Assembly (NCBI GenBank): GCA_017643685.1
Contig: JAEPMY010000019.1
Span: 1-44,043 of the forward strand
Source of the DNA: Sneathiella sp.
GTDB lineage: Bacteria > Pseudomonadota > Alphaproteobacteria > Sneathiellales > Sneathiellaceae
Direction: 5' to 3'
DNA length: 44,043 nucleotides
Below the pieces are notes generated by a model. The model worked only from the letters and a program-made list of their open reading frames with translations. It was not told the origin of the DNA and searched no databases. The stretch's first letter is position 1. Each line of letters opens with the position of its first letter. Both the position numbers and the translations under genes were made by a program. Positions 1 through 8,375 of this stretch are shown here, in pieces.

Positions 1-1370
1 CAAATGTAGAAAAAGCCATCCCATTGAGTGAGAAACGGATCAAGTTTGAGTTCTCAGGCCCGCCGAACCGTGAACTCCCACAAATCGTTGGACAACTTGT
101 CCCCGTCCTCTCCAAGAAGCATTTCGAAAACCGTAAATTTGATGAAACGACACTTACGCCAATTCTGGGCTCAGGGCCGTATCGCGTCAAAGAATTTGAA
201 GCCAACCGCTACATCACATACGAACGCGTCAAAGATTTCTGGGGTGCGGACCTGCCTATAAATAAAGGTCGGTACAACTTTGACACCATCCGTTTTGACT
301 TCTATCGGGATACATCTGTCCTTCTGGAAGCTTTCAAAAGTGGTGAATATGATTTCCGTTCTGAGAATAGTGCGAAGAACTGGGCGACAGGTTATGACTT
401 CCCTGCCCTTAACAAAGGTCTTGTTGTAAAAGAAGAAATTCCTTCGAACACTCCTGCAGGGCAGCAGGTGTATGCCTATAATCTGCGCCGGGATAAGTTC
501 AAAGATCCTGCACTGCGTGAGGCGATCACTTACGCATTTGATTTTGAATGGCTGAACAAAAATATTTTCTACGATCAGTATAAACGTACTAATAGCTACT
601 TTTATAACTCCGTTATGGCCGCTAAGGGAGAGCCAAAGGGAGAAGAGCTCAAAATCCTAGAAGAATACAAAGGTAAAATTCCAGACCGTGTGTTTGGTCC
701 GGCTTATCAACCGCCTGTGACGGATGGTAGTGGACGGGACAGAAAGCCTCTTCGGGCCGCAAAGAAAATTCTTAAAGATGCCGGCTGGGAGGTAAAAGAT
801 AACAAGCTGATAAACCCAGCAACCGGTCAACCCCTAGAGATTGAGTTTTTGATGTATGATCCAAACAGCCTTCGGATTGCAGGGCCATTTATCAAAAATC
901 TCGAAAAATTGGGCATTACGGGAACAACACGCGTAGTTGACGCGGCTCAATACACAGAGCGTTTACGCAATTTTGATTTTGATATTGTGACCGCTGGCTT
1001 TGGTCAGTCCGCCAGCCCCGGCAATGAGCAGCGAGAATTCTGGAGCAGTGCGGCCGCAAACCGTCAAGGCAGCCGCAATATCATGGGCATTGAAAACCCG
1101 GTGGTGGATGAGTTAATCGAGAAACTGATCGCCGCTCCTGATTATGAAAGCCTCAAACCAATTGTTCGGGCGCTTGACCGGGTCCTGACATGGAATTTCT
1201 ATTCAATCCCTCAATTTACGGCATCCTTTGACCGGATTGCTTATTGGAATAAGTTTGGCAAAACAGACATCAACCCAAGCCAAGGCCCCGATATTATGTC
1301 CTGGTGGGTCGATATGGATAAAGCAGCCAAACTGGAACAAGGAATAAAAGACCTTCGCAGCGGGAAATAA
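1..1370 (+). CDS. Extracellular solute-binding protein, family 5 (YejA-like), 5'-truncated
   Basis: This is the C-terminal part of a periplasmic binding protein for oligopeptide-type ABC import. The reading frame is open from base 3 and is cut by the window edge. By alignment with the downstream paralogue it begins at about that protein's residue 174, so the signal peptide and first lobe are missing. Shared landmarks include LTPILGSGPY, the TYERVKDFWG/GRYNF block, EAFKSGEYDFR and a C-terminal SWWVD. The stop is 8 bases before the next binding-protein gene, so both belong to one operon with the YejB, YejE and YejF genes. The substrate cannot be read from sequence; peptides are inferred from the family. 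The TTG at 24 is not a credible start because the homology extends upstream of it. Confidence 0.9.
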   Translation, partial: NVEKAIPLSEKRIKFEFSGPPNRELPQIVGQLVPVLSKKHFENRKFDETTLTPILGSGPYRVKEFEANRYITYERVKDFWGADLPINKGRYNFDTIRFDFYRDTSVLLEAFKSGEYDFRSENSAKNWATGYDFPALNKGLVVKEEIPSNTPAGQQVYAYNLRRDKFKDPALREAITYAFDFEWLNKNIFYDQYKRTNSYFYNSVMAAKGEPKGEELKILEEYKGKIPDRVFGPAYQPPVTDGSGRDRKPLRAAKKILKDAGWEVKDNKLINPATGQPLEIEFLMYDPNSLRIAGPFIKNLEKLGITGTTRVVDAAQYTERLRNFDFDIVTAGFGQSASPGNEQREFWSSAAANRQGSRNIMGIENPVVDELIEKLIAAPDYESLKPIVRALDRVLTWNFYSIPQFTASFDRIAYWNKFGKTDINPSQGPDIMSWWVDMDKAAKLEQGIKDLRSGK

Positions 1371-1378
1371 GGGCGTAT

Positions 1379-3250
1379 ATGACAAAGCATCCTCTCATCC
1401 ATCTTGCGAAAAAAGTTGCCTTAACGGTTGGCGTGTCTTTTGTTGTGGCAAATGCCTCAGCTGCTGACATAACCACACATGGTCTCTCCTCTTTTGGGGA
1501 TTTGAAATATCCTGAGGGGTTCACACATTTTGAATATGTCAATCCGTCCGCGCCAAAAGGCGGGGATGTTCGCATCCGAAATTTAAACACCTTCGATAGC
1601 CTCAACCCCTTCATCCTCAAAGGTGTCGCCGAGATTATCAATGGAGATATCGGCGGAGATTTGTCGTTCAACTTCGCCTCTCTCATGACCCGCGCCCATG
1701 ACGAGCCTGATGCCGTTTATGCGCTTGTCGCAAAAACAGCGACATTAGATGCGGACAAAGAATGGGTTGAGTTTACTTTGCGGGAAGGGCCCACATTCCA
1801 TGATGGGAGTACTATTCGCCCCGAAGACTTGGTTTTCACTTTTGACAAACTGAAAAATGAAGGGCGCCCTCAGTTTAGAACTGAGCTGCAAGATGTCGAA
1901 AAAGCAGAGGTGACGGCACCTAATACAGTCAGATACACCTTTCGGGAGGGCGCAAATGTTAGGGGACTCCCTGCCAGAATTGCCGTGTTACCAATCCTCT
2001 CGGAAAAGTCATTCGAAGGAAAAGAGTTTGATAAAACGACGCTTACCCCTCTGTTGGGTTCTGGTCCCTATAAAATAACTGATGTGCAGCCGGGGCGTTC
2101 TGTTACCTATGAGCGCATTAAGGGGCATTGGGCTGAAAATCTACCGGTTCACGTTGGGCGCTATAATTTCGGTAAGATTACCGTGGATTATTACCGAGAT
2201 AGAACCATTGCCCTGGAGGCGTTTTTCGCTGGAGAATATGACTTCAGGGAAGAGTTCACCTCCCGTAATTGGGCGGAAGGATATACAGATAAACCAGCGA
2301 TAAAGGCAGGTTTGATCAAAAAAGAAGTCTTACCTGATGAACGCCTTACCGGGTTTCAGGCCTTCTTCTTCAACACTCGCCGCCCACCTTTTGATGACAT
2401 CCGGGTAAGAAGGGCACTCGCCCGCCTGTTCGATTTTGAATGGACTAATAAAAATCTGTTTTATGATAGTTACGAACGCCTAAGTTCTTTCTTTGAAAAC
2501 TCAGAAATGAAAGCAACTAGCACTCCATCCACAGCAGAGCTCGAGTTATTGGAACCTTGGCGGAACGAATTGCCTAAAACTGTGTTCGATACTGCCTTTG
2601 TCCCAGAGAAAACAGATGGCAGTGGGAATATCCGCAAACAAATCCGACAAAGTTTGACTGAGCTAAAAGAAGCTGGGTGGACCGTTAAAGATAAAAAGCT
2701 CGTCAACAATTCAGGTAAGCAGCTTAAAATCGAGTTTCTCATTTATGACAATGGCTTCAACCGGATCATCAATCCTTTCATTCGAAATCTGGAACGGATT
2801 GGGGTGGATGCTAAATTGCGCTTAATTGATGTTGCAAGCTGGCAAAATCGGCTGCAAGAGTTTGACTTCGATATTGTCACCCGCCGATTTGGTCAGCCGG
2901 CTTACCCTGGTATAGAACTTAAAAACTGGTGGGGAAGTGCGTCGGCGAATATCATCGGTAGCCTAAATGCAGCCGGGGCTCAAAACCCTGCAATTGATGA
3001 CATGATCCAACGCATTATCGACGCTGAAACCAAAGACGAATTGGTCGTCGCTGCGCGCGCACTTGATCGAATTATCATGGCGTCGCATTATACAATTCCG
3101 CAGTGGTTCAAAGCGTCACATTTCGTCGCATATTGGGATCGCTTTGGAAAACCAGCTGGGCCAAAGCCCGGTTATTCACGGGGCATGCTACATAGCTGGT
3201 GGATTGATAAAGAAAAACAGGCCGCATTGGACGCGGCCCGCAACAGGTAG
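1379..3250 (+). CDS. Extracellular solute-binding protein, family 5 (YejA-like)
   Basis: This 623-residue periplasmic binding protein belongs to an oligopeptide (Yej/microcin C type) ABC importer. It has a signal peptide: K-rich start, hydrophobic stretch, and an ANASA-AD cleavage site near residue 28. The mature N-terminus carries the YejA-like phrase HFEYVNPSAPKGGDVR. The start has an AAGGG ribosome site 5 bases upstream. It is clearly paralogous to the gene just upstream, sharing the GSGPY, GRYNF and AFFAGEYDFRE blocks, and the permease genes follow 12 bases downstream. Two binding proteins feeding one permease pair would broaden substrate range, but that is inference. Full length matches the family. 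Confidence 0.95.
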   Translation: MTKHPLIHLAKKVALTVGVSFVVANASAADITTHGLSSFGDLKYPEGFTHFEYVNPSAPKGGDVRIRNLNTFDSLNPFILKGVAEIINGDIGGDLSFNFASLMTRAHDEPDAVYALVAKTATLDADKEWVEFTLREGPTFHDGSTIRPEDLVFTFDKLKNEGRPQFRTELQDVEKAEVTAPNTVRYTFREGANVRGLPARIAVLPILSEKSFEGKEFDKTTLTPLLGSGPYKITDVQPGRSVTYERIKGHWAENLPVHVGRYNFGKITVDYYRDRTIALEAFFAGEYDFREEFTSRNWAEGYTDKPAIKAGLIKKEVLPDERLTGFQAFFFNTRRPPFDDIRVRRALARLFDFEWTNKNLFYDSYERLSSFFENSEMKATSTPSTAELELLEPWRNELPKTVFDTAFVPEKTDGSGNIRKQIRQSLTELKEAGWTVKDKKLVNNSGKQLKIEFLIYDNGFNRIINPFIRNLERIGVDAKLRLIDVASWQNRLQEFDFDIVTRRFGQPAYPGIELKNWWGSASANIIGSLNAAGAQNPAIDDMIQRIIDAETKDELVVAARALDRIIMASHYTIPQWFKASHFVAYWDRFGKPAGPKPGYSRGMLHSWWIDKEKQAALDAARNR

Positions 3251-3262
3251 GGGTCTTTAGGG

Positions 3263-4369
3263 GTGTTAGCCTATATTTTTCGGCGTTTATTACTAATGAT
3301 ACCAACCCTGTTTGGCATTATGGTGCTGAACTTCGTGGTCGTGCAATTTGCTCCTGGCGGCCCAATTGAACAGATTATCGCCGAAATTCAAGGAACAGCT
3401 GTTGGCGCAACTGCCCGGATTGGCGGTTCCGGCTCTGGGGATGTCACCACCGGGCAATCGGGCGGCCCCAGCACCGGCGGGGAAAGCGCCTATCGCGGCG
3501 CGCAAGGCCTTGATCCACAATTTATTGCTGAACTGGAAAAGCAGTTTGGCTTTGATAAGCCAGCGCATGAACGCTTCTTCCTAATGATCAAGAACTACCT
3601 GGTCTTTGATTTTGGCACTAGTTATTTCCGCGACGAAACCGTTGTTAATCTAGTGTTGGAGAAAATGCCCGTTTCAATATCACTTGGGCTTTGGACTACT
3701 CTTCTCGTCTATCTGATCTCAATCCCCCTTGGCATTCGAAAAGCGGTAAAAGACGGCAGCCGTTTTGATATCTGGACCAGTAGTTTGATCATTATTGGCA
3801 ATGCAATCCCAAGCTTCCTGTTTGCGGTCGCACTGATTGTTCTATTTGCTGGGGGGTCCTATTTTGACTGGTTCCCACTTCGGGGGCTGACGTCTGAGAA
3901 TTTTGACGAATTATCTTTGCTTGGCAAAATCGGGGACTATTTCTGGCATCTAGTGCTCCCTGTCTCAGCCATGGTTATTGGCGGTTTTGCAGCCCTGACC
4001 CAGCTCACAAAAAACTCGTTCCTTGATCAGATCAGCCAACAATATGTGCTGACCGCCCGCGCAAAAGGCCTGAGCGAGCGACGAGTTCTATATGGACATG
4101 TATTTAGAAACGCAATGCTCATTGTCATTGCAGGCTTCCCAAGCGCCTTTATTGGCATCCTTTTCACGGGCTCTTTGTTAATTGAAGTGATTTTCAGCCT
4201 CGATGGCCTCGGGTTATTAGGTTTTGAAGCCGCAATCAATCGAGATTATCCCGTTATCTTCGCGACTGTTTATGTTTTCGCCCTACTGGGATTGATCATG
4301 AATCTCATCGGGGATTTGACCTATACCCTGATTGACCCTCGGATCGATTTTGAAGCGAGGGAGGCGTAA
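3263..4369 (+). CDS. yejB: Microcin C/peptide ABC transporter permease YejB-like
   Basis: This 368-residue inner-membrane permease is of the DppB/OppB class. The N-terminus [19 protein letters not shown] is the usual first helix of the family. A Gly/Ser/Thr-rich periplasmic insertion at about residues 45-75 precedes the [18 protein letters not shown] segment, an arrangement typical of YejB. The ATPase-contacting EAA-like loop is visible around [19 protein letters not shown]. It starts with GTG at 3263, 12 bases after the binding-protein stop, with AGGGG-type purines just ahead. YejE begins on the base after the stop codon, which indicates translational coupling. Confidence 0.93.
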   Translation: MLAYIFRRLLLMIPTLFGIMVLNFVVVQFAPGGPIEQIIAEIQGTAVGATARIGGSGSGDVTTGQSGGPSTGGESAYRGAQGLDPQFIAELEKQFGFDKPAHERFFLMIKNYLVFDFGTSYFRDETVVNLVLEKMPVSISLGLWTTLLVYLISIPLGIRKAVKDGSRFDIWTSSLIIIGNAIPSFLFAVALIVLFAGGSYFDWFPLRGLTSENFDELSLLGKIGDYFWHLVLPVSAMVIGGFAALTQLTKNSFLDQISQQYVLTARAKGLSERRVLYGHVFRNAMLIVIAGFPSAFIGILFTGSLLIEVIFSLDGLGLLGFEAAINRDYPVIFATVYVFALLGLIMNLIGDLTYTLIDPRIDFEAREA

Positions 4370-5404
4370 ATGATTAAACTCTCCCCCATCAACCGGAGGC
4401 GCATTGACAATTTCAAGGCAAACCGGCGCGGATATTGGTCAATGTTACTATTCATGGGACTTTTCATCTTGTCCCTATTTGCCGAGCTGATCGCGAATGA
4501 CAAACCCTTGCTGATTTCCTATCAGGATGAATTCTACACACCATTTCTTGTAAGTTATCCTGAAACTGCATTCGGGGGTGATTTCGAAACGGAAGCGGAT
4601 TACCGCGATCCCTTCGTACAAGAATTGATATCTGAAGAAGGGGGATGGATCATCTGGCCCCCTATTCCCTATAGCTACAATACCATCAATTATAACCTCA
4701 CATCACCTGCGCCCAGTGCACCAGATGGTGAAAACTGGCTAGGCACAGATGATCAAGGGCGGGATGTGCTGGCTCGTGTGATTTATGGATACCGCATTTC
4801 TGTTGCTTTTGGACTGATCCTAACGATTTTGAGTTCGATCATTGGAATTGCCGCTGGCGCCGTACAAGGGTATTTCGGCGGGACGACAGACCTTATTTTC
4901 CAACGGTTTTTGGAAATTTGGGGCGGCATGCCGAGCCTTTACATCTTGATCATTCTGGCTGCGCTTATTGAACCGTCCTTCGGCATTTTACTCGGCCTCC
5001 TACTCCTTTTCAGTTGGCCAAGCCTTGTGGGCGTGGTTAGGGCGGAGTTTCTCCGCTCCCGCAACTTTGATTATGTGCGCGCCGCACGAGCCCTTGGGGT
5101 TCGCGATAGCGTCATCATTTTTAAGCATCTACTCCCAAATTCAATGGTCTCTGCGCTTACCTTCCTGCCGTTTATCTTGACCGGCTCAATTGTCAGCCTG
5201 ACATCCTTGGACTTTTTAGGACTAGGCCTACCGCCCGGCTCCCCCTCACTTGGTGAGTTGCTGGCACAGGGTAAGGCGAACCTGCAGGCCCCCTGGTTAG
5301 GGATCACCGCTTTTATGGTCCTGTCCATCATGCTCTCTCTTGCCATCTTCATGCAGGAAGGTATCCGCGATGCCTTTGACCCCAGAAAGACATTTGGCTC
5401 ATGA
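4370..5404 (+). CDS. yejE: Peptide ABC transporter permease YejE-like
   Basis: This 344-residue second permease is of the DppC/OppC class. It has one N-terminal membrane segment (about residues 22-42), a periplasmic segment with the motif NWLGTDDQGRDVLARVIYG, and then five hydrophobic segments. The EAA-like loop DYVRAARALGVRDSVIIFKH should contact the ATPase. The ATG directly follows the YejB stop, and GGGAGG inside the YejB gene serves as its ribosome site. Its own stop overlaps the YejF start as ATGA. The position and both permease signatures make the assignment firm; the imported peptide is unknown. Confidence 0.94.
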   Translation: MIKLSPINRRRIDNFKANRRGYWSMLLFMGLFILSLFAELIANDKPLLISYQDEFYTPFLVSYPETAFGGDFETEADYRDPFVQELISEEGGWIIWPPIPYSYNTINYNLTSPAPSAPDGENWLGTDDQGRDVLARVIYGYRISVAFGLILTILSSIIGIAAGAVQGYFGGTTDLIFQRFLEIWGGMPSLYILIILAALIEPSFGILLGLLLLFSWPSLVGVVRAEFLRSRNFDYVRAARALGVRDSVIIFKHLLPNSMVSALTFLPFILTGSIVSLTSLDFLGLGLPPGSPSLGELLAQGKANLQAPWLGITAFMVLSIMLSLAIFMQEGIRDAFDPRKTFGS

Positions 5405-7026
5405 CATTGATACAGGTTGACAATCTGGCCATCGCGTTCGGCTCTGACGAGACAAAGCGGGAAGTCGTGAAAGATGTTTCGTTTACCATTCACCGCGGCG
5501 AGACACTCGCGCTTGTTGGCGAAAGCGGCTCTGGCAAATCCATAACTGCTCTCAGCATATTGCAGCTTTTGCCCTACCCAATGGCGTTTCATCCCCATGG
5601 CAGCATCACCGTTGATGGCACCGAGGTTGTCGGAGCCAGCGAAAAGGTTATGCAGGGCATTCGCGGCAATAAAATCTCCATGATTTTTCAGGAGCCGATG
5701 ACCTCACTCAATCCGCTCCATACCATTGAAAAGCAAATCAACGAAACACTACTAACCCACAAAGGATATAGCAAAACTGCCGCCAAAGAACGGGTAAAAG
5801 AGTTGCTAGAGCTTGTGGGGCTGGAGCCAAGCGAAGAGCGGCTAAATGCGTTTCCTCATCAACTATCAGGGGGGCAACGTCAACGTGTCATGATTGCAAT
5901 GGCTTTGGCGAATGAGCCAGATTTGTTGATCGCGGATGAACCAACGACCGCCCTTGATGTTACCATTCAGGCGCAAATCCTCGAACTTCTGCAAGATCTA
6001 CAGAAACGCCTTAATATGGCAATTCTGCTCATCACTCACGACCTTGGTATCGTTCGAAAAATGGCCAAAGACGTGTGTGTTATGACCAACGGCCATATTG
6101 TAGAAGCCGGCCCAGCGGCAGAGCTATTTGAAAACCCAGTTCACGAATATACACGCATGCTTCTTGGCGCGGAACCAAAAGGGCTTCCTGCGGAAAAAAA
6201 TCCGCATTCGGAAGAAGTGATGCGCGGGGAAAATCTCAAGGTCTACTTCCCTATCAAAAAAGGCCTTTTGAAACGGACTGTGGACTATGTTCGTGCAGTC
6301 GATGACATCACTGTAACCGTCAAGAAAGGCCACACTGTTGGCATAGTCGGAGAAAGCGGCTCCGGCAAATCCACATTAGGGCTCGCCCTCCTTCGTCTTT
6401 TAAAATCTGAAGGGGCCATTTATTTCGACGGGGAAAACATTCAAGGGCAGAAATGGAAGGAACTCCGCCCTCTTCGTCAACATATGCAGTTTGTATTTCA
6501 GGACCCCTATTCCTCGCTCAGCCCGCGGCTCTCGGTTGGCCAGATTATTGAGGAGGGATTATTAGTTCATCAAGGCCGCGGCGATCCGGAGGAGCGACGA
6601 AAACTGATCGCAGAAACATTGCACGAAGTCGGCATCGATGGAGATGCCCAAGACCGTTATCCTCATGAATTTTCAGGTGGACAGCGACAGCGTATTTCCA
6701 TCGCCCGCGCCTTGATACTTAAGCCCAAATTTATCATTTTGGACGAGCCAACCTCTGCACTAGATATGTCTGTACAGGCACAAATCGTAGACCTTCTCAG
6801 AGATTTGCAGGCGAAATATGACCTCTCATACCTGTTCATCAGCCATGATTTGAAGGTTGTTCGAGCCCTCGCCGATACAGTCCTTGTGATGAAGAACGGG
6901 AAAGTGGTAGAAGAAGGGTCTGCAACTCAGATTTTTGACAATCCACAAACACAGTATACAAAAGCCCTAATGACAGCGGCTTTTGAGCTGGCAACTCTTG
7001 ATAACAACAATAATAACGGAGGGTGA
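5401..7026 (+). CDS. yejF: Double-domain peptide ABC transporter ATPase YejF-like
   Basis: This 541-residue cytoplasmic ATPase carries two complete nucleotide-binding domains, as in YejF/DdpDF fusions. Domain 1 has Walker A GESGSGKS at residues 40-47, signature LSGGQRQRV near 157 and Walker B LLIADEPTTALD near 175-186. Domain 2 has Walker A GESGSGKST near 317-325, FSGGQRQRI near 425 and FIILDEPTSALD near 445. Both domains keep the H-loop (ITHD and ISHD). The start overlaps the YejE stop by 4 bases. A short Asn-rich tail ends the protein. The reductase gene begins 1 base past the stop, so it is very probably in the same transcript. Confidence 0.95.
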   Translation: MTLIQVDNLAIAFGSDETKREVVKDVSFTIHRGETLALVGESGSGKSITALSILQLLPYPMAFHPHGSITVDGTEVVGASEKVMQGIRGNKISMIFQEPMTSLNPLHTIEKQINETLLTHKGYSKTAAKERVKELLELVGLEPSEERLNAFPHQLSGGQRQRVMIAMALANEPDLLIADEPTTALDVTIQAQILELLQDLQKRLNMAILLITHDLGIVRKMAKDVCVMTNGHIVEAGPAAELFENPVHEYTRMLLGAEPKGLPAEKNPHSEEVMRGENLKVYFPIKKGLLKRTVDYVRAVDDITVTVKKGHTVGIVGESGSGKSTLGLALLRLLKSEGAIYFDGENIQGQKWKELRPLRQHMQFVFQDPYSSLSPRLSVGQIIEEGLLVHQGRGDPEERRKLIAETLHEVGIDGDAQDRYPHEFSGGQRQRISIARALILKPKFIILDEPTSALDMSVQAQIVDLLRDLQAKYDLSYLFISHDLKVVRALADTVLVMKNGKVVEEGSATQIFDNPQTQYTKALMTAAFELATLDNNNNNGG

Positions 7027-7027
7027 C

Positions 7028-7957
7028 TTGGCACTTATTTTTCACAGTAAAATCCGACGCGACGACTGGTGGCGCGAGGTTTTAGGCAAATATGTTCCTG
7101 ATCTGGAAGTTCGCTTTTACCCAGATGTCGGCAACCCAGATGATATCGAATATGCCCTTTGCTTTGCCATGCCGCATGGCGTTCTAGCTGGCTTTAAAAA
7201 CCTGAAAGGGATTTTCTCTCTTGGTGCGGGGGTCGATCATTTCTTCGCGGATCCTGACTTTCCGAAACATATCCCTTTCGCACGCGTCGTTGATGATGAA
7301 CTGACAGGCCGGATGAGTGAATATGTTCTACAACATGTACTGAACCACCACCGCTATCAGATTGATTATGATCTTCAGCAGAAAGATCACATCTGGAAAG
7401 AGCGCTTCCCGCCATCAGCACGAAACCGTAAAGTTGGTATTTTGGGTATGGGGGCACTTGGCGCCGGCGCGGCGGAGCGGCTGAATTATCTCGGCTTTGA
7501 TGTTGCTGGTTGGAGCCGTAGCCCAAAAGACGTTGACGGCGTTCAAAGTTTCCACGGTAAAGATCAACTAGACACGTTTCTGGAACGAACAGAAATCCTC
7601 GTGTGTCTCCTACCGCTAACTGATGAGACAACCGGAATTATCAATAAAGACCTTCTTGGCAAGCTGCCTGAGGGTGCATCCGTGATTAATCCCGGACGTG
7701 GCCCACATGTGGTGCCTGAAGATTTGATTGCCGCCATCGACAGCGGCCATATTTCAGGGGCAACACTGGATGTCTTTATTGAGGAGCCACTTCCCGCCGA
7801 AGATCCACTGTGGTCACATCCTCGTATTCGCGTCACGCCGCATGTAGCAAGTGTTGCCTCTCCCAACCGCGTGGCGCAACTGGCAGCCGAAAACATCAAG
7901 CGCATTGAGGAAGGGAAAGAGCTGCTTAATCAGGTAGATCCTGATCGCGGCTACTGA
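7028..7957 (+). CDS. ghrA: Glyoxylate/hydroxypyruvate reductase A (2-hydroxyacid dehydrogenase)
   Basis: This 309-residue cytosolic NAD(P)H enzyme is predicted to reduce glyoxylate to glycolate and hydroxypyruvate to glycerate. The Rossmann motif GILGMGALG lies near residues 137-146. Catalytic residues fit the family: Arg in NPGRGPHVV (about 223), Glu in the EEPLPAEDPLW block (about 256) and His in TPHVAS (about 277). Length matches E. coli GhrA. I chose the TTG at 7028 because GGAGGG lies 5 bases upstream; the in-frame ATG at 6983 lies inside the YejF gene and adds a non-homologous tail. Why it is coupled to a peptide importer is unclear. Confidence 0.88.
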   Translation: MALIFHSKIRRDDWWREVLGKYVPDLEVRFYPDVGNPDDIEYALCFAMPHGVLAGFKNLKGIFSLGAGVDHFFADPDFPKHIPFARVVDDELTGRMSEYVLQHVLNHHRYQIDYDLQQKDHIWKERFPPSARNRKVGILGMGALGAGAAERLNYLGFDVAGWSRSPKDVDGVQSFHGKDQLDTFLERTEILVCLLPLTDETTGIINKDLLGKLPEGASVINPGRGPHVVPEDLIAAIDSGHISGATLDVFIEEPLPAEDPLWSHPRIRVTPHVASVASPNRVAQLAAENIKRIEEGKELLNQVDPDRGY

Positions 7958-7964
7958 TACAGCA

Positions 7965-8315
7965 TCAAGCGAGGTGGCGTTTCGCCGCCTCGTTCACCAC
8001 ATCTGAAAATTCACTTAAATACACAGAGCCTTTAACGGTTCTCACCACATTAACAGATCGCTTGTCCTGCTCGTCAGGTTTGCGCTTCAGTAAATCCATG
8101 CGGCCAAGCGTATCGAGCGCACGCACCACTGCTGGCTTGGAAATTTTTAGCTGAGCGGCAAGACCGCGAACTGTGTGGGGCGGCTCTTGCAGATATACAA
8201 TCAACATAATTGCCATCTGACGGGCAGACAGATCCGGACCATCTCGGCGAACCAACTCGCCGAGAGCTTCTTCCCACATCCGTAATGCTGACTGAAGAGA
8301 GGCTTTATCCTGCAT
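7965..8315 (-). CDS. MarR-family transcriptional regulator
   Basis: This 116-residue winged-helix DNA-binding protein is of the MarR type. The recognition helix is in the stretch TVRGLAAQLKISKPAVVRALDTL (about residues 55-77), followed by the wing LLKRKPDEQDKRSVNVV. It is shorter than typical MarR proteins (about 140-150 residues) because the flanking dimerisation helices are reduced. The ATG at 8315 has a GAGA ribosome site. Convergent with ghrA, with 7 bases between stops. A GC-rich hairpin, GAGGTGGCG/CGCCGCCTC (7970-7992), lies in the last codons and may help end both transcripts. A palindrome 28 bases upstream of the start could be its operator. The target genes are unknown; the aminopeptidase gene lies just upstream on the same strand. 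Confidence 0.85.
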   Translation of the reverse strand: MQDKASLQSALRMWEEALGELVRRDGPDLSARQMAIMLIVYLQEPPHTVRGLAAQLKISKPAVVRALDTLGRMDLLKRKPDEQDKRSVNVVRTVKGSVYLSEFSDVVNEAAKRHLA

Positions 8316-8342
8316 AAGTAAAGTCTCTCATATCAGCGATTA

Positions 8343-8356
8343 TTTCGCAAGCGAAA
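8343..8356. promoter_or_regulatory. Palindrome, candidate MarR operator
   Basis: TTTCGC-AA-GCGAAA is a 6+2+6 inverted repeat in the 60-base gap between the aminopeptidase stop and the MarR start. Size and position fit an autoregulatory MarR site. No T-run follows on the minus strand, which argues against a terminator. Confidence 0.4.
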
Positions 8357-8375
8357 CGTCTTTTCAGCTTTTGCT

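Noticed and set aside
7970-7992. GAGGTGGCG/CGCCGCCTC hairpin as a terminator between ghrA and the MarR gene
   Set aside because: The stem is good, but it lies inside the last MarR codons and has no U-tract on either strand, so it is only mentioned in the MarR entry.
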